Shown: positions 36,092 through 45,400 of the stretch, piece after piece
Position numbering within the stretch: position 1 is the first letter of the stretch
Layout of the letters: each line of letters begins with the position of its first letter
NCBI GenBank assembly: GCA_002428265.1
Contig: DIUR01000010.1
Location: 20,762-84,761, forward strand
Length of the DNA: 64,000 nucleotides
Origin: Bacteriovoracaceae bacterium UBA6153
GTDB taxonomy: Bacteria > Bdellovibrionota > Bacteriovoracia > Bacteriovoracales > Bacteriovoracaceae
Direction: 5' to 3'
Position numbers and translations under genes: made by a program
Notes under the pieces: generated by a model
Databases searched by the model: none
What the model saw: only the letters and a program-made list of their open reading frames with translations
What the model was told of the DNA's origin: nothing

Positions 36092-37050
36092 TGAATACCA
36101 GATCACTGATAACATTGTTGAGCTTTTTATTGATAACGGTTTTGTTGTCATTGGTGCTCATTAGTTATGGCGATGTCGGTTTTACCTTAAGTGACGAAGT
36201 CGTCGTCTGGCAGCTTCGCTTTCCAAAAATTATTGTGGCCTTTTTTGCTGGAGGATTACTTGCTTCTGCGGGTCTTCTTCTTCAGGTTTTTTTCCAAAAC
36301 CCATTAGCTGGCCCTGATCTTTTAGGGATCAATGCAGGTTCGAGTTTAGGTGTGGCCCTTTTTATAATGGCTTCAGGATTTCTCCCAGAATCTGTAATGA
36401 CTATTGGTCAGCCCTTTATGGCGATGATAGGAGCAATGGGAGTCTTTACCTTGCTGGCCTTTCTTGTTCATAAGAATTTAAGTCGCATCAGTCTTTTAAT
36501 TTTAGGTCTTTTAATCGCTAGCTTCACATCAAGCTTTATCAGTGTTCTGGTAAACATGACTCCAAGCCTGCAAGTCAAAAACTTTTTAATGTGGTCGATG
36601 GGAAGTTTTCAAGGGCAAACCTTAGAAGAGCTTCCACTTTTTATCTTTTTATCATTTGTGGGAATTTTACTTTTAATCACCCTTCCTAAAAAGCTAAATC
36701 AATTCATTATAGGCGAGCAGTATGCAAAAAGCATGGGGATGAATGTTCGCTCATTTAAATTTTCGTTAATATTGATTTGCTCATTATTGGTTGCAACTGT
36801 CACAGCTTTTTGCGGGCCAATTGGTTTTATTGGAATCATCGCTCCTCATATTGCTAGAAGCTTTCTTAAGCGCAGTGATATTCGCCTGGTGATGCCAGCG
36901 GTTTTTTTAATAGGAAGTGCTCTGGCGCTTTTTACGGAACTGATTTTGATATTTACCAGTCAATACTCTTTGGCAACAAATTCGATCCTCGGTCTTATAG
37001 GTGCTCCGGTCATCGCTCTTTATTTATATAAAGAAAGGAGAATGCTGTGA
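36091..37050 (+). CDS. btuC: Vitamin B12 ABC transporter permease (FecCD family)
   Basis: This 319-residue protein has roughly eight to ten membrane helices and the FecCD-family marks FQNPLAGPDLLGINAGSSLG and GPIGFIGIIAPHIAR. It forms the channel with BtuD for import from BtuF. Its end overlaps the btuD start (GTGA). The family includes siderophore permeases; the B12 role follows from context. Confidence 0.87.
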   Translation: MNTRSLITLLSFLLITVLLSLVLISYGDVGFTLSDEVVVWQLRFPKIIVAFFAGGLLASAGLLLQVFFQNPLAGPDLLGINAGSSLGVALFIMASGFLPESVMTIGQPFMAMIGAMGVFTLLAFLVHKNLSRISLLILGLLIASFTSSFISVLVNMTPSLQVKNFLMWSMGSFQGQTLEELPLFIFLSFVGILLLITLPKKLNQFIIGEQYAKSMGMNVRSFKFSLILICSLLVATVTAFCGPIGFIGIIAPHIARSFLKRSDIRLVMPAVFLIGSALALFTELILIFTSQYSLATNSILGLIGAPVIALYLYKERRML

Positions 37051-37760
37051 TTGAATTTAAAAATCTCAGTGTGGGCTTTAATAATAAAACCCTTCTTAAA
37101 GACCTTGATGGGAAAATTGAAAAAGGTCAGCTGATTGCTTTAATGGGAGTTAATGGAGCAGGGAAGAGTTGTTTACTTAAAACACTTACCGCTCTTAATC
37201 CAAAACGATCAGGAGAGCTGAGTCTTGATAAAGTTAGTTATGAATCAAGTTCACCATTAGATCTTGCTAAAAAAATGGCCGTCGTTTTAACAGAAAAAAT
37301 TCATGCCGATTTTTTAAAAGTTATTGAACTCATTCATTTGGGACGCTCTCCTTATACTGATGTCTGGGGAAATCTGAGCGATGCTGACTCAAAAAGCATT
37401 TTTGAAGTTATTAGTCTTTTAAAATTAGAACGAATACAGAACAATTTTTTCTCAGAATTAAGTGACGGACAAAAACAAAAAGTTCTCTTGGCCCGTGCAC
37501 TTGTGCAGGCTCCACAGTATTTATTTTTAGATGAGCCGACAACTTATCTGGATATTCCTTCAAAAGTAGAGTTAATGAAAACACTGAAGCAGCTCTCTCA
37601 TGAAAAGCAAATGGCCGTTTTTTTTAGCACTCACGATTTAAATTTAATTGAAGATGTTGTGGATTTTATCTGGCTGATAGATGCAGATGGTGTTTTGCAT
37701 ATCAAAAGCCCTGAAGATTTAAGATCCTCTGGGCTTCTGAAAACAAATTTTAATATTTAG
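37047..37760 (+). CDS. btuD: Vitamin B12 ABC transporter ATPase
   Basis: The 237-residue protein is an ABC ATPase with Walker A GVNGAGKS, signature LSDGQKQK (C-loop with SDGQ), Walker B YLFLDEPT and the switch His in STHDLN. It drives BtuC. It starts at a GTG overlapping the btuC stop by 4 nt. It is the last gene of the btuFCD operon and meets the htrA gene tail to tail with a 4-nt overlap. Confidence 0.88.
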   Translation: MIEFKNLSVGFNNKTLLKDLDGKIEKGQLIALMGVNGAGKSCLLKTLTALNPKRSGELSLDKVSYESSSPLDLAKKMAVVLTEKIHADFLKVIELIHLGRSPYTDVWGNLSDADSKSIFEVISLLKLERIQNNFFSELSDGQKQKVLLARALVQAPQYLFLDEPTTYLDIPSKVELMKTLKQLSHEKQMAVFFSTHDLNLIEDVVDFIWLIDADGVLHIKSPEDLRSSGLLKTNFNI

Positions 37761-38827
37761 ATTTGAACGAGAGTCACATCAATTGTTCTCTCTTTTCCCT
37801 CTCTGACAATTTTCACTTTAACGGTCTCACCAATTTTGAATTTATTAACAGTAGTGTAAAGATCGTCATAACTCTTAATTGTTTCATTGTTAATTCCAAC
37901 GATGATGTCTCCGAGAATATACTGACCTCTGCGGTTACTCATAATTCCTTTCAGACCAGCTTTAGATGCAGGACCTTTGGGGTCGACAAATTTTACGACA
38001 ACTCCATCACGAAGACCCATTCTTGCAGCATAATAATCTTCAAGGATCGCAATTCCCAATCCTGGACGATTTACTTTTCCGAATTGAATCAGTTGAGGAA
38101 CAACATCTTTAACAATATTTACGGGAATAGCGAAACCAAGGCCAGCGCTTGCTGATGATCCTCCAGCATTATAGATCATGGTGTTGATACCAATTAATCT
38201 ACCTTGTGAATCGAGAAGGGCCCCACCAGAGTTTCCAGGGTTAATAGAAGCATCTGTTTGAATCATTCCGTTAATAGAGACACCACCGATACCTTTAATC
38301 TTTCTATCTAGAGCAGAAACTGATCCTGTTGTTAATGTATGATCTAATCCAAGTGGATTTCCAATCGCCAGAGCTTTTTGACCAACTAAAAGGGTTTTAG
38401 AATCTCCTCTTGAAATAGCTTTTAAATTTTTAGGAATTTCTTCCAATTTTAAAACAGCTAAGTCATTTTTTGGATCTACGCCAACAACTTTAGCGCGGTA
38501 TTGTTTTTTGTCTTCGCGAAAAGCGATTGAGAATGCATCTCCATCTGCCACTACGTGATAGTTCGTTACGATATGCCCTAGATTGTCCCACACAAGCCCT
38601 GAGCCCATTCCGGCCTGCACTTCTGTGACATCCATATCAAAGCGGCCTTGAGTCTTTCTAAGGTTGCTTACGTTCACAACAGAGTCTGCTGTATTTTGAA
38701 AAACGGCGATTGAGTTTTTTTCCGTTTCAAGCAGCATAGCGACTTCTTTTTTAGCAGTTTGCTGCTGCGAAAATGCTGGTACTGAAAAACATAGCGAAAA
38801 CACAACCAAAAGACTTAACTTCTGCAT
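37757..38827 (-). CDS. HtrA/DegP-family periplasmic serine protease
   Basis: The product (about 356 residues) has a signal peptide (MQKLSLLVVFSLCFSVPAFS), then a trypsin-like domain with the triad in NYHVVADG (His), KNDLAVLKL (Asp) and GNSGGALLD (Ser), and one C-terminal PDZ domain (GIMSNRRGQYILGDIIVG region). One PDZ domain resembles DegS-like or HhoA-like members more than the two-PDZ DegP. It degrades or senses misfolded envelope proteins. GGAGG precedes the ATG at 38827. The divergent psd promoter overlaps its own promoter. Confidence 0.92.
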   Translation of the reverse strand: MQKLSLLVVFSLCFSVPAFSQQQTAKKEVAMLLETEKNSIAVFQNTADSVVNVSNLRKTQGRFDMDVTEVQAGMGSGLVWDNLGHIVTNYHVVADGDAFSIAFREDKKQYRAKVVGVDPKNDLAVLKLEEIPKNLKAISRGDSKTLLVGQKALAIGNPLGLDHTLTTGSVSALDRKIKGIGGVSINGMIQTDASINPGNSGGALLDSQGRLIGINTMIYNAGGSSASAGLGFAIPVNIVKDVVPQLIQFGKVNRPGLGIAILEDYYAARMGLRDGVVVKFVDPKGPASKAGLKGIMSNRRGQYILGDIIVGINNETIKSYDDLYTTVNKFKIGETVKVKIVREGKERTIDVTLVQI

Positions 38828-38837
38828 GAACTCCTCC

Positions 38838-38866
38838 TTGCATCGAATGTACTCTATAGATATAAT
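38838..38866 (+). promoter_or_regulatory. sigma70-like promoter of psd
   Basis: TTGCAT (38838-38843), a 17-nt spacer and a perfect TATAAT (38861-38866) lie 30 nt before the psd start. Confidence 0.65.
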
Positions 38867-38887
38867 CCCGGAATAGATTTTGATCAA
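38859..38887 (-). promoter_or_regulatory. sigma70-like promoter of the htrA gene
   Basis: Reading leftward, TTGATC (38887-38882), 17 nt and TATATC (38864-38859) precede the htrA start. Its -10 shares bases 38861-38864 with the -10 of the psd promoter on the other strand. Confidence 0.55.
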
Positions 38888-38896
38888 GAGGCCATT

Positions 38897-39805
38897 ATGG
38901 AAATTAAGTTTTACAACCGCGTGACAGGTAAAGTGGACCATGAAATGGTCTATGGCGATAAATTTATTGAATGGCTTTATGAATCGACTTCTGGAAAAGG
39001 GATGTCACACCTTATTTGCAAAGCGCCACTCAGTAAATTTTATGGGGCCTTACAAGACAGCCCACTAAGTCAGAAAAAAGTTGCGCCATTTATAAAGAAA
39101 TTCAATATCCAGATGGAAGACTATCTTCCTGAGGAAGGTCGTACTTCGAGCTCTCCTTACTCAACTTTTAACCAGTTTTTTATCCGTCGTTTTCAACCGG
39201 GAAAACGCCCTATTGTAGAAAATCCAAAGGAGATGGCAGCTTTTAGTGAAGCTCGTTATTACGGTTATGAAAGTGTGCAGGATAATGAAACTGTTCCTGT
39301 TAAAGGCCATAATCTAAAACCAAAAGCGCTGATTGCGAACTCAAAGTGGGAAGATACTTTTGAAGACGGGCCACTACTTCTCGCAAGATTGTGCCCTGTT
39401 GATTATCACCGCTACCATTTTCCAGATGATGGAAAAATTGTTGACGACTACAGAGTCACAGGTCTTTATCACTCGGTAAATCCACTGGCCTTAAAATCAA
39501 AAGAAGACATTCTTATTACGAATGAAAGACATGTCACAATTCTTGAAACAAAGAACTTCGGAAAACTTGCCTATATTGAAGTCGGTGCCATTTGTGTTGG
39601 AAAAATCATCCAGTCAAAACCACTTGATAAGGGGAGATCGTTTGCTCGCGGTGAAGAGAAAGGCTATTTTCTTTTTGGTGGATCAACGGTCATCGTTATT
39701 GGTGAAAAAGGAAAATGGAAGCCTAGCTCTGACATTTTAGAAAACACTAAAAAAGGAATGGAGACATACCTTCATTTAGGAATGACAGTCGCAAACATCG
39801 GATAG
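38897..39805 (+). CDS. psd: Phosphatidylserine decarboxylase
   Basis: The 302-residue protein is a pyruvoyl-dependent decarboxylase that makes phosphatidylethanolamine at the inner membrane. The self-cleavage site is GGST (in YFLFGGSTVIVI), as in the PSD2-like group, instead of the LGST of E. coli Psd. FNQFFIRRFQPGKRPI and the active-site region CPVDYHRYHFPDDG are also family marks. AAGAGG precedes the ATG. Cleavage would yield a beta chain of about 255 residues and a small alpha chain. The 3' end overlaps the convergent EEP gene by 34 nt. Confidence 0.92.
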   Translation: MEIKFYNRVTGKVDHEMVYGDKFIEWLYESTSGKGMSHLICKAPLSKFYGALQDSPLSQKKVAPFIKKFNIQMEDYLPEEGRTSSSPYSTFNQFFIRRFQPGKRPIVENPKEMAAFSEARYYGYESVQDNETVPVKGHNLKPKALIANSKWEDTFEDGPLLLARLCPVDYHRYHFPDDGKIVDDYRVTGLYHSVNPLALKSKEDILITNERHVTILETKNFGKLAYIEVGAICVGKIIQSKPLDKGRSFARGEEKGYFLFGGSTVIVIGEKGKWKPSSDILENTKKGMETYLHLGMTVANIG

Positions 39806-40545
39806 TGATCTGAAGGAAAGACGTTATTAAAAGAGCGTTTTTCCATGTGAAGATAGCTGCACTCAAATTGTGCCGGCATTAAAATCCAATCTATTCTTGA
39901 GCCCTCAGCGGCTTCATTTCCATTGAATCCATGATGGCTTGTTTCTTCTTTATAATTTTTTTCAACCCATGGGTCTTTGAGATTGAAGGCATTCATTAAA
40001 TCATTTTTGATTTGAGACTGGGGGGATTCATTAAAGTCTCCCATGATAAAAATGTTTTGGTCCCCAAGTTTTTTAAGTTCAGCGATCAAGACAGCAACCT
40101 GGCCAGTTCTGGTTTCATTTAAAATGTGGTCGAGGTGAACGTTGGCAATTAATAGTTTTTTATTTGTCTTTATGATTTCGACTTCTGCCCAAGTGCAAAG
40201 CCTGGGAAACGAGCTGGAAAAAGAGCTTGATCCAGGAACATCAGGAGTTTCAGAAAGCCAAATGTCTCCAGAGCGCAAAACCTTTATTTTTTTCAAGTCC
40301 ACAAAAAGGCAAGGGTACATCCGCACATCAATCCATTCGCGATGAGAGTCAATGAGAGTGAGGTTCGTTAATTTTTCATCCAGCTCTTTTATTTGGCCTA
40401 TTCGGCCTTCTTGAGTGGCCAGGATATCGGGAGAAAAGTTCTGATAAAGCTCAGTTAATAACGGAAGTCTATGAGGCCAGTCGTGGGGGCCATCTGCCGG
40501 ATTGGCATAACGAATATTGCTGGTAATAATTTTGATTTCGCTCAT
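39772..40545 (-). CDS. Endonuclease/exonuclease/phosphatase (EEP) family protein
   Basis: The 257-residue protein has the EEP fold with ATQEGR (metal Glu), NVHLDH, GDFNESPQ, RIDWIL and the catalytic SDHYPMFA. It has no signal peptide, so it is cytoplasmic. Members cleave phosphodiesters in DNA, RNA, sphingolipids or sugar-phosphates; this one resembles the small bacterial group seen next to metabolic genes and has no settled substrate. It ends inside the convergent psd gene (34-nt overlap). Confidence 0.88.
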   Translation of the reverse strand: MSEIKIITSNIRYANPADGPHDWPHRLPLLTELYQNFSPDILATQEGRIGQIKELDEKLTNLTLIDSHREWIDVRMYPCLFVDLKKIKVLRSGDIWLSETPDVPGSSSFSSSFPRLCTWAEVEIIKTNKKLLIANVHLDHILNETRTGQVAVLIAELKKLGDQNIFIMGDFNESPQSQIKNDLMNAFNLKDPWVEKNYKEETSHHGFNGNEAAEGSRIDWILMPAQFECSYLHMEKRSFNNVFPSDHYPMFATVIPK

Positions 40546-40693
40546 AAATTGTTCTTATTTTAAAACACTTCATTCTCCTATGAGAACACTAATCTCAAAT
40601 ATTCTTAGCAATGCACTTATGAAATCAAAAGTTTAACTATCAATTACGCTTGGCATCCTCTGTGCTTTATGAGTCATAAACCTGGAGGGGATA

Positions 40694-41029
40694 ATGGAAT
40701 TACAAAAGACAATTCTGAATCAGTACATGCTTTTAAACAATAAACCTACTTTGAAGAAAATTTCTGCTGATACAGGCATTCAACTAACAAGAGTTTTTAG
40801 ACTCTTCAACGGCAGCACGATGAAGCTATCGGAGTTTGAAATATTCAACAAGAAAGTCAAAGAAAAGATGGGCTTAACGGAAGGACTTGAGGCGCTCGCT
40901 TTTGAATGCTCACTTAAATTGAGTCCTGTTGCGATTAAGGATTTAGAGGTTTTTCTCAAAAGAAAGATCGAAGTTTGGAAGTTGGCCCAGATACAAAAAC
41001 AACCAATTTCAACTCATTTAACAGCGTAG
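40694..41029 (+). CDS. Small helix-turn-helix protein
   Basis: This 111-residue protein has a probable HTH near the N-terminus (KKISADTGIQLTRVFRLFNG) and a helical C-terminal half. It could bind DNA. GGAGGGG precedes the ATG. Only 19 nt separate it from the next gene. Its shape resembles the N-terminal half of the TIGR02147 family of paired HTH regulators known from Fibrobacter and Bdellovibrionota, but this is a weak match. Confidence 0.65.
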   Translation: MELQKTILNQYMLLNNKPTLKKISADTGIQLTRVFRLFNGSTMKLSEFEIFNKKVKEKMGLTEGLEALAFECSLKLSPVAIKDLEVFLKRKIEVWKLAQIQKQPISTHLTA

Positions 41030-41048
41030 TAACGCAAAGGGATATTTT

Positions 41049-41570
41049 ATGAAAGACGGATTATTACTCATTGAAAGAATTGTTATTGAATCGCTCTCGA
41101 AGAAAGAAAAAAACATCCAAGAGATTGAAATTGATACGAATTTAGCCCATGGTTTGTTGCTAAACATCCTGCCAAACCTCTTAATGCGTAACATGATTAA
41201 GTATAAAAATGGCACGTATTCTCTAGACAAAGAGCACTGTTTTCAATGGTTAGGAGAGGTGAATAAAAAGCAAAATGTCAAAGAAGAGGCCCGTGAAATC
41301 TTCACCTCTTTAGTGAATCAATACTTTGAAAAAGATGCCACATGTCCTCAACATCTAGGGGCCCAATTGAAGATACAAAAGATGTGGCTAACTCATGATG
41401 AGGAAATAATTTTAAAGTCTCATATGAATGCATTGGAAGGTTTTTTCAATGGTGTAAAAGAAGCTAGAAAACGTCATCCTCAGAGGGAAAAAACCTGTGA
41501 ACAGCGAGTGGTTATCTGGGGTGCAACTCATTATTCGGATTTAGTTGAGGGTGTTTTAAAAGCAGTTTAA
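41049..41570 (+). CDS. Winged-helix-like protein, partner of the upstream HTH gene
   Basis: The 173-residue protein has an N-terminal winged-helix-like part (QEIEIDTNLAHGLLLNILPN then MIKYKNGTYSLDK) and a C-terminal helical part with HDEEIILKSHMNALEGFFNG. The layout resembles the C-terminal half of TIGR02147-type regulators. With the upstream HTH protein it may form a two-gene version of such a regulator. AAAGGGAT precedes the ATG. No target is evident. Confidence 0.62.
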   Translation: MKDGLLLIERIVIESLSKKEKNIQEIEIDTNLAHGLLLNILPNLLMRNMIKYKNGTYSLDKEHCFQWLGEVNKKQNVKEEAREIFTSLVNQYFEKDATCPQHLGAQLKIQKMWLTHDEEIILKSHMNALEGFFNGVKEARKRHPQREKTCEQRVVIWGATHYSDLVEGVLKAV

Positions 41571-41604
41571 GTAAAAAAATTTTCATTTTTTTTTAAGAAG
41601 ATAG

Positions 41605-41634
41605 TTGACTTCAATACCCCAACAGTAATATAAA
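41605..41634 (+). promoter_or_regulatory. sigma70-like promoter of the small lipoprotein gene
   Basis: TTGACT (41605-41610), 18 nt and TATAAA (41629-41634) lie about 60 nt before the start at 41695. The leader is about 55 nt and has GGAG close to the ATG. Confidence 0.55.
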
Positions 41635-41694
41635 TTTACATATCATTATTGTGCACGGTAACACGTCATCGAAACGAAACTTAGGAGATTTGAG

Positions 41695-41907
41695 ATGAAA
41701 AAATTATTAGTTCTTGCTCTTGTTGTATCTGCAATGTCATTCGGTTGTTCAAAAAAAGAAGAAACAACTACAACTGAAGTTGCTCCAGCTACAACTGAAA
41801 TGGCTCCAGCTACAGAAACTGCTCCAACTGCTGAAGTTGCTCCTGGTACAGAAGCTGCTCCAACTGCTGAAGCTGCTCCAGCTGCAGAAGCTGCACCTGC
41901 TCACTAG
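41695..41907 (+). CDS. Small Ala/Pro/Glu-repeat lipoprotein
   Basis: This 70-residue protein has a lipoprotein signal (KKLLVLALVVSAMSFGC, Cys-18) and then only a low-complexity tail of repeated APxxE units (EVAPATTEMAPATETAPTAE and on). The DNA repeats units of about 15-18 nt built on GCTCCAGCT. The tail should be extended and could act as a spacer between membrane and cell wall, like small abundant envelope lipoproteins. A strong promoter-like sequence, GGAG and a perfect terminator suggest high expression as a single gene. Confidence 0.82.
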   Translation: MKKLLVLALVVSAMSFGCSKKEETTTTEVAPATTEMAPATETAPTAEVAPGTEAAPTAEAAPAAEAAPAH

Positions 41908-41943
41908 TTATTAACCATTCTTTAATTAGAGTGTTATTAATAT

Positions 41944-41971
41944 AAAAAAGGCTCCTTCGGGAGCCTTTTTT
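41944..41971. terminator. Bidirectional rho-independent terminator
   Basis: A perfect 12-bp inverted repeat (AAAAAAGGCTCC / GGAGCCTTTTTT) with a TTCG tetraloop lies between the lipoprotein gene and the convergent gene at 42443, and has T runs in both directions. Confidence 0.95.
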
Positions 41972-41975
41972 ATTT

Positions 41976-42443
41976 CTAGCCTACGTATCCATGTGTCTTT
42001 ATAAAATCTTGTACTAAATCCATAAACCTGTGATCAATGTCTTTATTCTCCGGAGAGTCTTCACAACATTGAAGGTAGCCGAGCATTTTTTGAAATGGCG
42101 TTGTTCTGTTCTCACTAGCAAGCCACTCTTGGAAATAAGTGATGGCATTAAGCCAGGCCCCAAGTGAGTAGTTAGAGTGATCGACCACTCTGAAAAAATA
42201 ATCAATCCCAGGAACACCTACCGGACGCTCTTTAGAATCTTGAAATAAAAGTTTTACCATGAGTTCTGTTTGAGGAATCGTTGCGGCCCCTTTAGTAAGG
42301 CGAACAAGATTTCTATCAGAAAGAAACTTTTCTGGAATAGTGGCACGTGCAAACTCTAGAGTGGCACGCCACTCTTCGCCTTTTTGTTCGATGACATCTT
42401 GTAGTGTATGAATAGGTTTTTTTATGGGATTATTTTGGTTCAT
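41976..42443 (-). CDS. Protein of unknown function downstream of metH
   Basis: The 155-residue protein is soluble and helical, with no signal peptide. No family is recognised. Visible features are aromatic-rich VPGIDYFFRVVDHSNYSLGA and a pair of cysteines (LQCCEDS). It starts 14 nt inside the end of metH, so it is cotranscribed with metF-metH and may be translationally coupled. A methionine- or B12-linked role is possible from position only. Confidence 0.68.
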   Translation of the reverse strand: MNQNNPIKKPIHTLQDVIEQKGEEWRATLEFARATIPEKFLSDRNLVRLTKGAATIPQTELMVKLLFQDSKERPVGVPGIDYFFRVVDHSNYSLGAWLNAITYFQEWLASENRTTPFQKMLGYLQCCEDSPENKDIDHRFMDLVQDFIKTHGYVG

Positions 42444-45400
42444 ATCCTAAATTTGGTGCCAGCCATTTTTCTATTGTTGCTACTGGCATCTCCTTTCTTT
42501 TAGCATAATCCTCGATTTGATCACGTCCAAGACTTCCTACGTTAAAATAGCGTGCTTCAGGATGATTAAAATAAAATCCTGAAACTGAGCTTGGCGGATT
42601 CATCGCGAAGTTTTCAGTGAGAGTGACACCAGTGTGAGCTTCTGCATTTAAAAGATCCCACAGAAGTTGTTTTTCAGTGTGATCAGGACATGCAGGATAT
42701 CCTGGAGCAGGTCTTACGCCGCGGTATTTTTCTTTAATTAAATCTTCATTAGATAAATTTTCATTCAGACCGTATCCAAAAATCTCACGAACTTTTTTGT
42801 GAGCAAGTTCGGCCAGGGCCTCTGCCAGGCGATCTCCAATGGCCTTCACCATGATAGATGAGTAGTCATCATTTTTGTCTACAAACGTTTTTGCATAAGC
42901 TTCTACTTCATGACCAGCTGTCACGACAAAGCCGCCAAAATAGTCGTTGTGGCCTTCTGGTGCGATAAAATCAGCGAGGCTATGGTAAACGCCATCATCT
43001 CCAATTTTTTCTTTTTGCTGACGAAGAAAGTGCAGAGTCTTGTTGTTATTAACAATGACATCATCGCCGCGTGAGAAAGCCGGGAAAATACCGATCAAAA
43101 CTTTTGGATTGAATATTTTCTTCTTAACGATGTCATTTAGTAAAACCTGAGCATCGTGGAAAAGTTTCTGTGCCTCTTGTCCGTATTTTTCATTGCCGAG
43201 AATTTTTGGATAAGTCCCTTTTAATTCCCAGGTCCAAAAAAACGGCGACCAGTCTATATAAGGAATAACTTCTTCAAGACTGATATCCAGATTAAAAATT
43301 CCAGTGCGGGATGGTTTGGCGATTTCTATTTCATTCCAATTTGTTTTGAATGAGTGAGCGAGAGCTTCATGATAAGGAATTAAAACATTGTCCTGCGCTT
43401 GATTAGCGTGTCGATCTCTCAGCGCTTGAAAGCTCTCTTTCATATTGCGGGCATATTCATCTCTTCTTTCCGGAGAGATGAGATTTGTACAAACTTCGAT
43501 AACAAGTGAAGCATCTCCAACGTGAGCGATTGGAGAGTGGTAGTGAGGAGCAATTTTAATAGCAGTGTGAGCTTTAGATGTTGTCGCTCCACCGATAAGT
43601 AGTGGAGTCGTAAAACCCTGGCGCTCCATTTCTTTTGCAACGTGGATCATTTCATCAAGGGATGGAGTAATGAGTCCAGATAATCCAATGATGTCTGCTT
43701 TTAATTCTTTGGCAGTATCTAAAATCTTTTGAGCTGAAACCATAACGCCAAGATCGATCACTTTGTAGCCATTACAAGCGAGAACCACACCGACAATATT
43801 TTTACCGATATCGTGAACATCACCTTTTACTGTGGCAATAACAAAAACACCTTGCTCGCGAACTTCAACAACCGCATCCAGTTTTTCCTGTTCCATAAAT
43901 GGCTCAAGATAAGCGACGGCTTTTTTCATAACTCTGGCCGATTTTACAACCTGAGGAAGAAACATTTTGCCTTCACCAAAAAGATTACCGACAACTTTCA
44001 TTCCGGCCATTAAAGGGCCTTCGATAACATTAAGGGGGCGCCCTAATTTTACACGAGCTTCTTCTGCATCAATTTCAATATACTGGTCAAGGCCTTTAAC
44101 CATTGAGTAAGAAATTCTCTCTTCCAGAGAGAAGTTTCTCCATTCATCAACTTTAGTTTCAGATTTATCTGATTTTTGATTTTTTAATGTTTCGGCGAGC
44201 TCTAATAACTCTTCAGTCGCATTGTCGTGAAGATTTAAGACAACCGCTTCGCATTTAGCGCGAAGATCTGGATCGATTTCGTCATATACAGCTAGCATTC
44301 CAGCGTTCACGATTCCCATATCAAGACCAGCTTTAATAGCATGGAATAAAAATACTGAGTGAATGGCCTCACGGACAATATTATTTCCGCGGAACGAGAA
44401 AGAGAGATTTGAAACTCCACCAGAGGTTAAAGCACCAGGGCAAACCTTCTTTAATTCTCTCACGGCTTCAATGAAGTTGACTCCATAAGCATTGTGCTCT
44501 TCGATACCTGTTGCAACAGTTAGAATATTTGCATCGAAAATAATATCGCATGGATCGAAATCAAGTTTTTCAATTAATAAGTCATAAGCGCGTTTACAGA
44601 TTCTGACTTTTTCATCTTTAGTGGCCGCTTGTCCTTGTTCATCAAAGGCCATAATAACAACGGCTGCACCGTATTTTTGAATCAGGCGGGCCTGTTCCAA
44701 AAATTTCTCTTCGCCTTCTTTTAATGAAATAGAATTGACGATTGCTTTACCTTGAAGACATTTTAATCCTGCTTCAAGCACTTCCCACTTTGATGAATCG
44801 ATCATGATAGGGACGCGCGAGATATCAGGCTCACTTCCTACTAAGTTTAAGAAGTGAATCATACAGGCCTTTGAATCAAGCATCCCTTCATCAAAGTTAA
44901 TGTCGATAATGTTCGCGCCGTTTTCCACCTGTTGCCTGGCAACCGAGAGAGCTTCGTCGAAATTAGAGGCCTTAATAAGTTTTGCGAATAAAGGGGAGCC
45001 GGTGACGTTTGTGCGCTCACCGACCATATAAAAAGGCTTGTTGTGTGTATCTTCTATTGTAAATGGTTCTAGCCCCGAAAGGCGAGTAGCTTTTTTAATT
45101 AAAGGCGTAATTCTTGGCTTTTTTGTCTTACATTTTTTTACAATGGCATTAATGTGATCAGGAGTCGTCCCGCAACAGCCACCTAGAATATTAATAAATC
45201 CAGCATCGACAAACTCACCAACGAACTTTGCAGTCATCACAGGCGTTTCATCATATCCTGTCGGAGAAAGTGGGTTAGGCAGTCCTGCGTTCGGGTAACA
45301 ACTGACATAACAGTCGGCAATTTTCGAAAGCTCTTCTAAATAAGGACGCATCTCTTTTGCACCTAAAGCGCAGTTTAGACCTACTGAAAGTGGTTTTGCG

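Noticed and set aside
38828..38941. N-terminal extension of the HtrA-type protease
   Set aside because: It precedes the signal peptide and covers both promoters and the start of psd.
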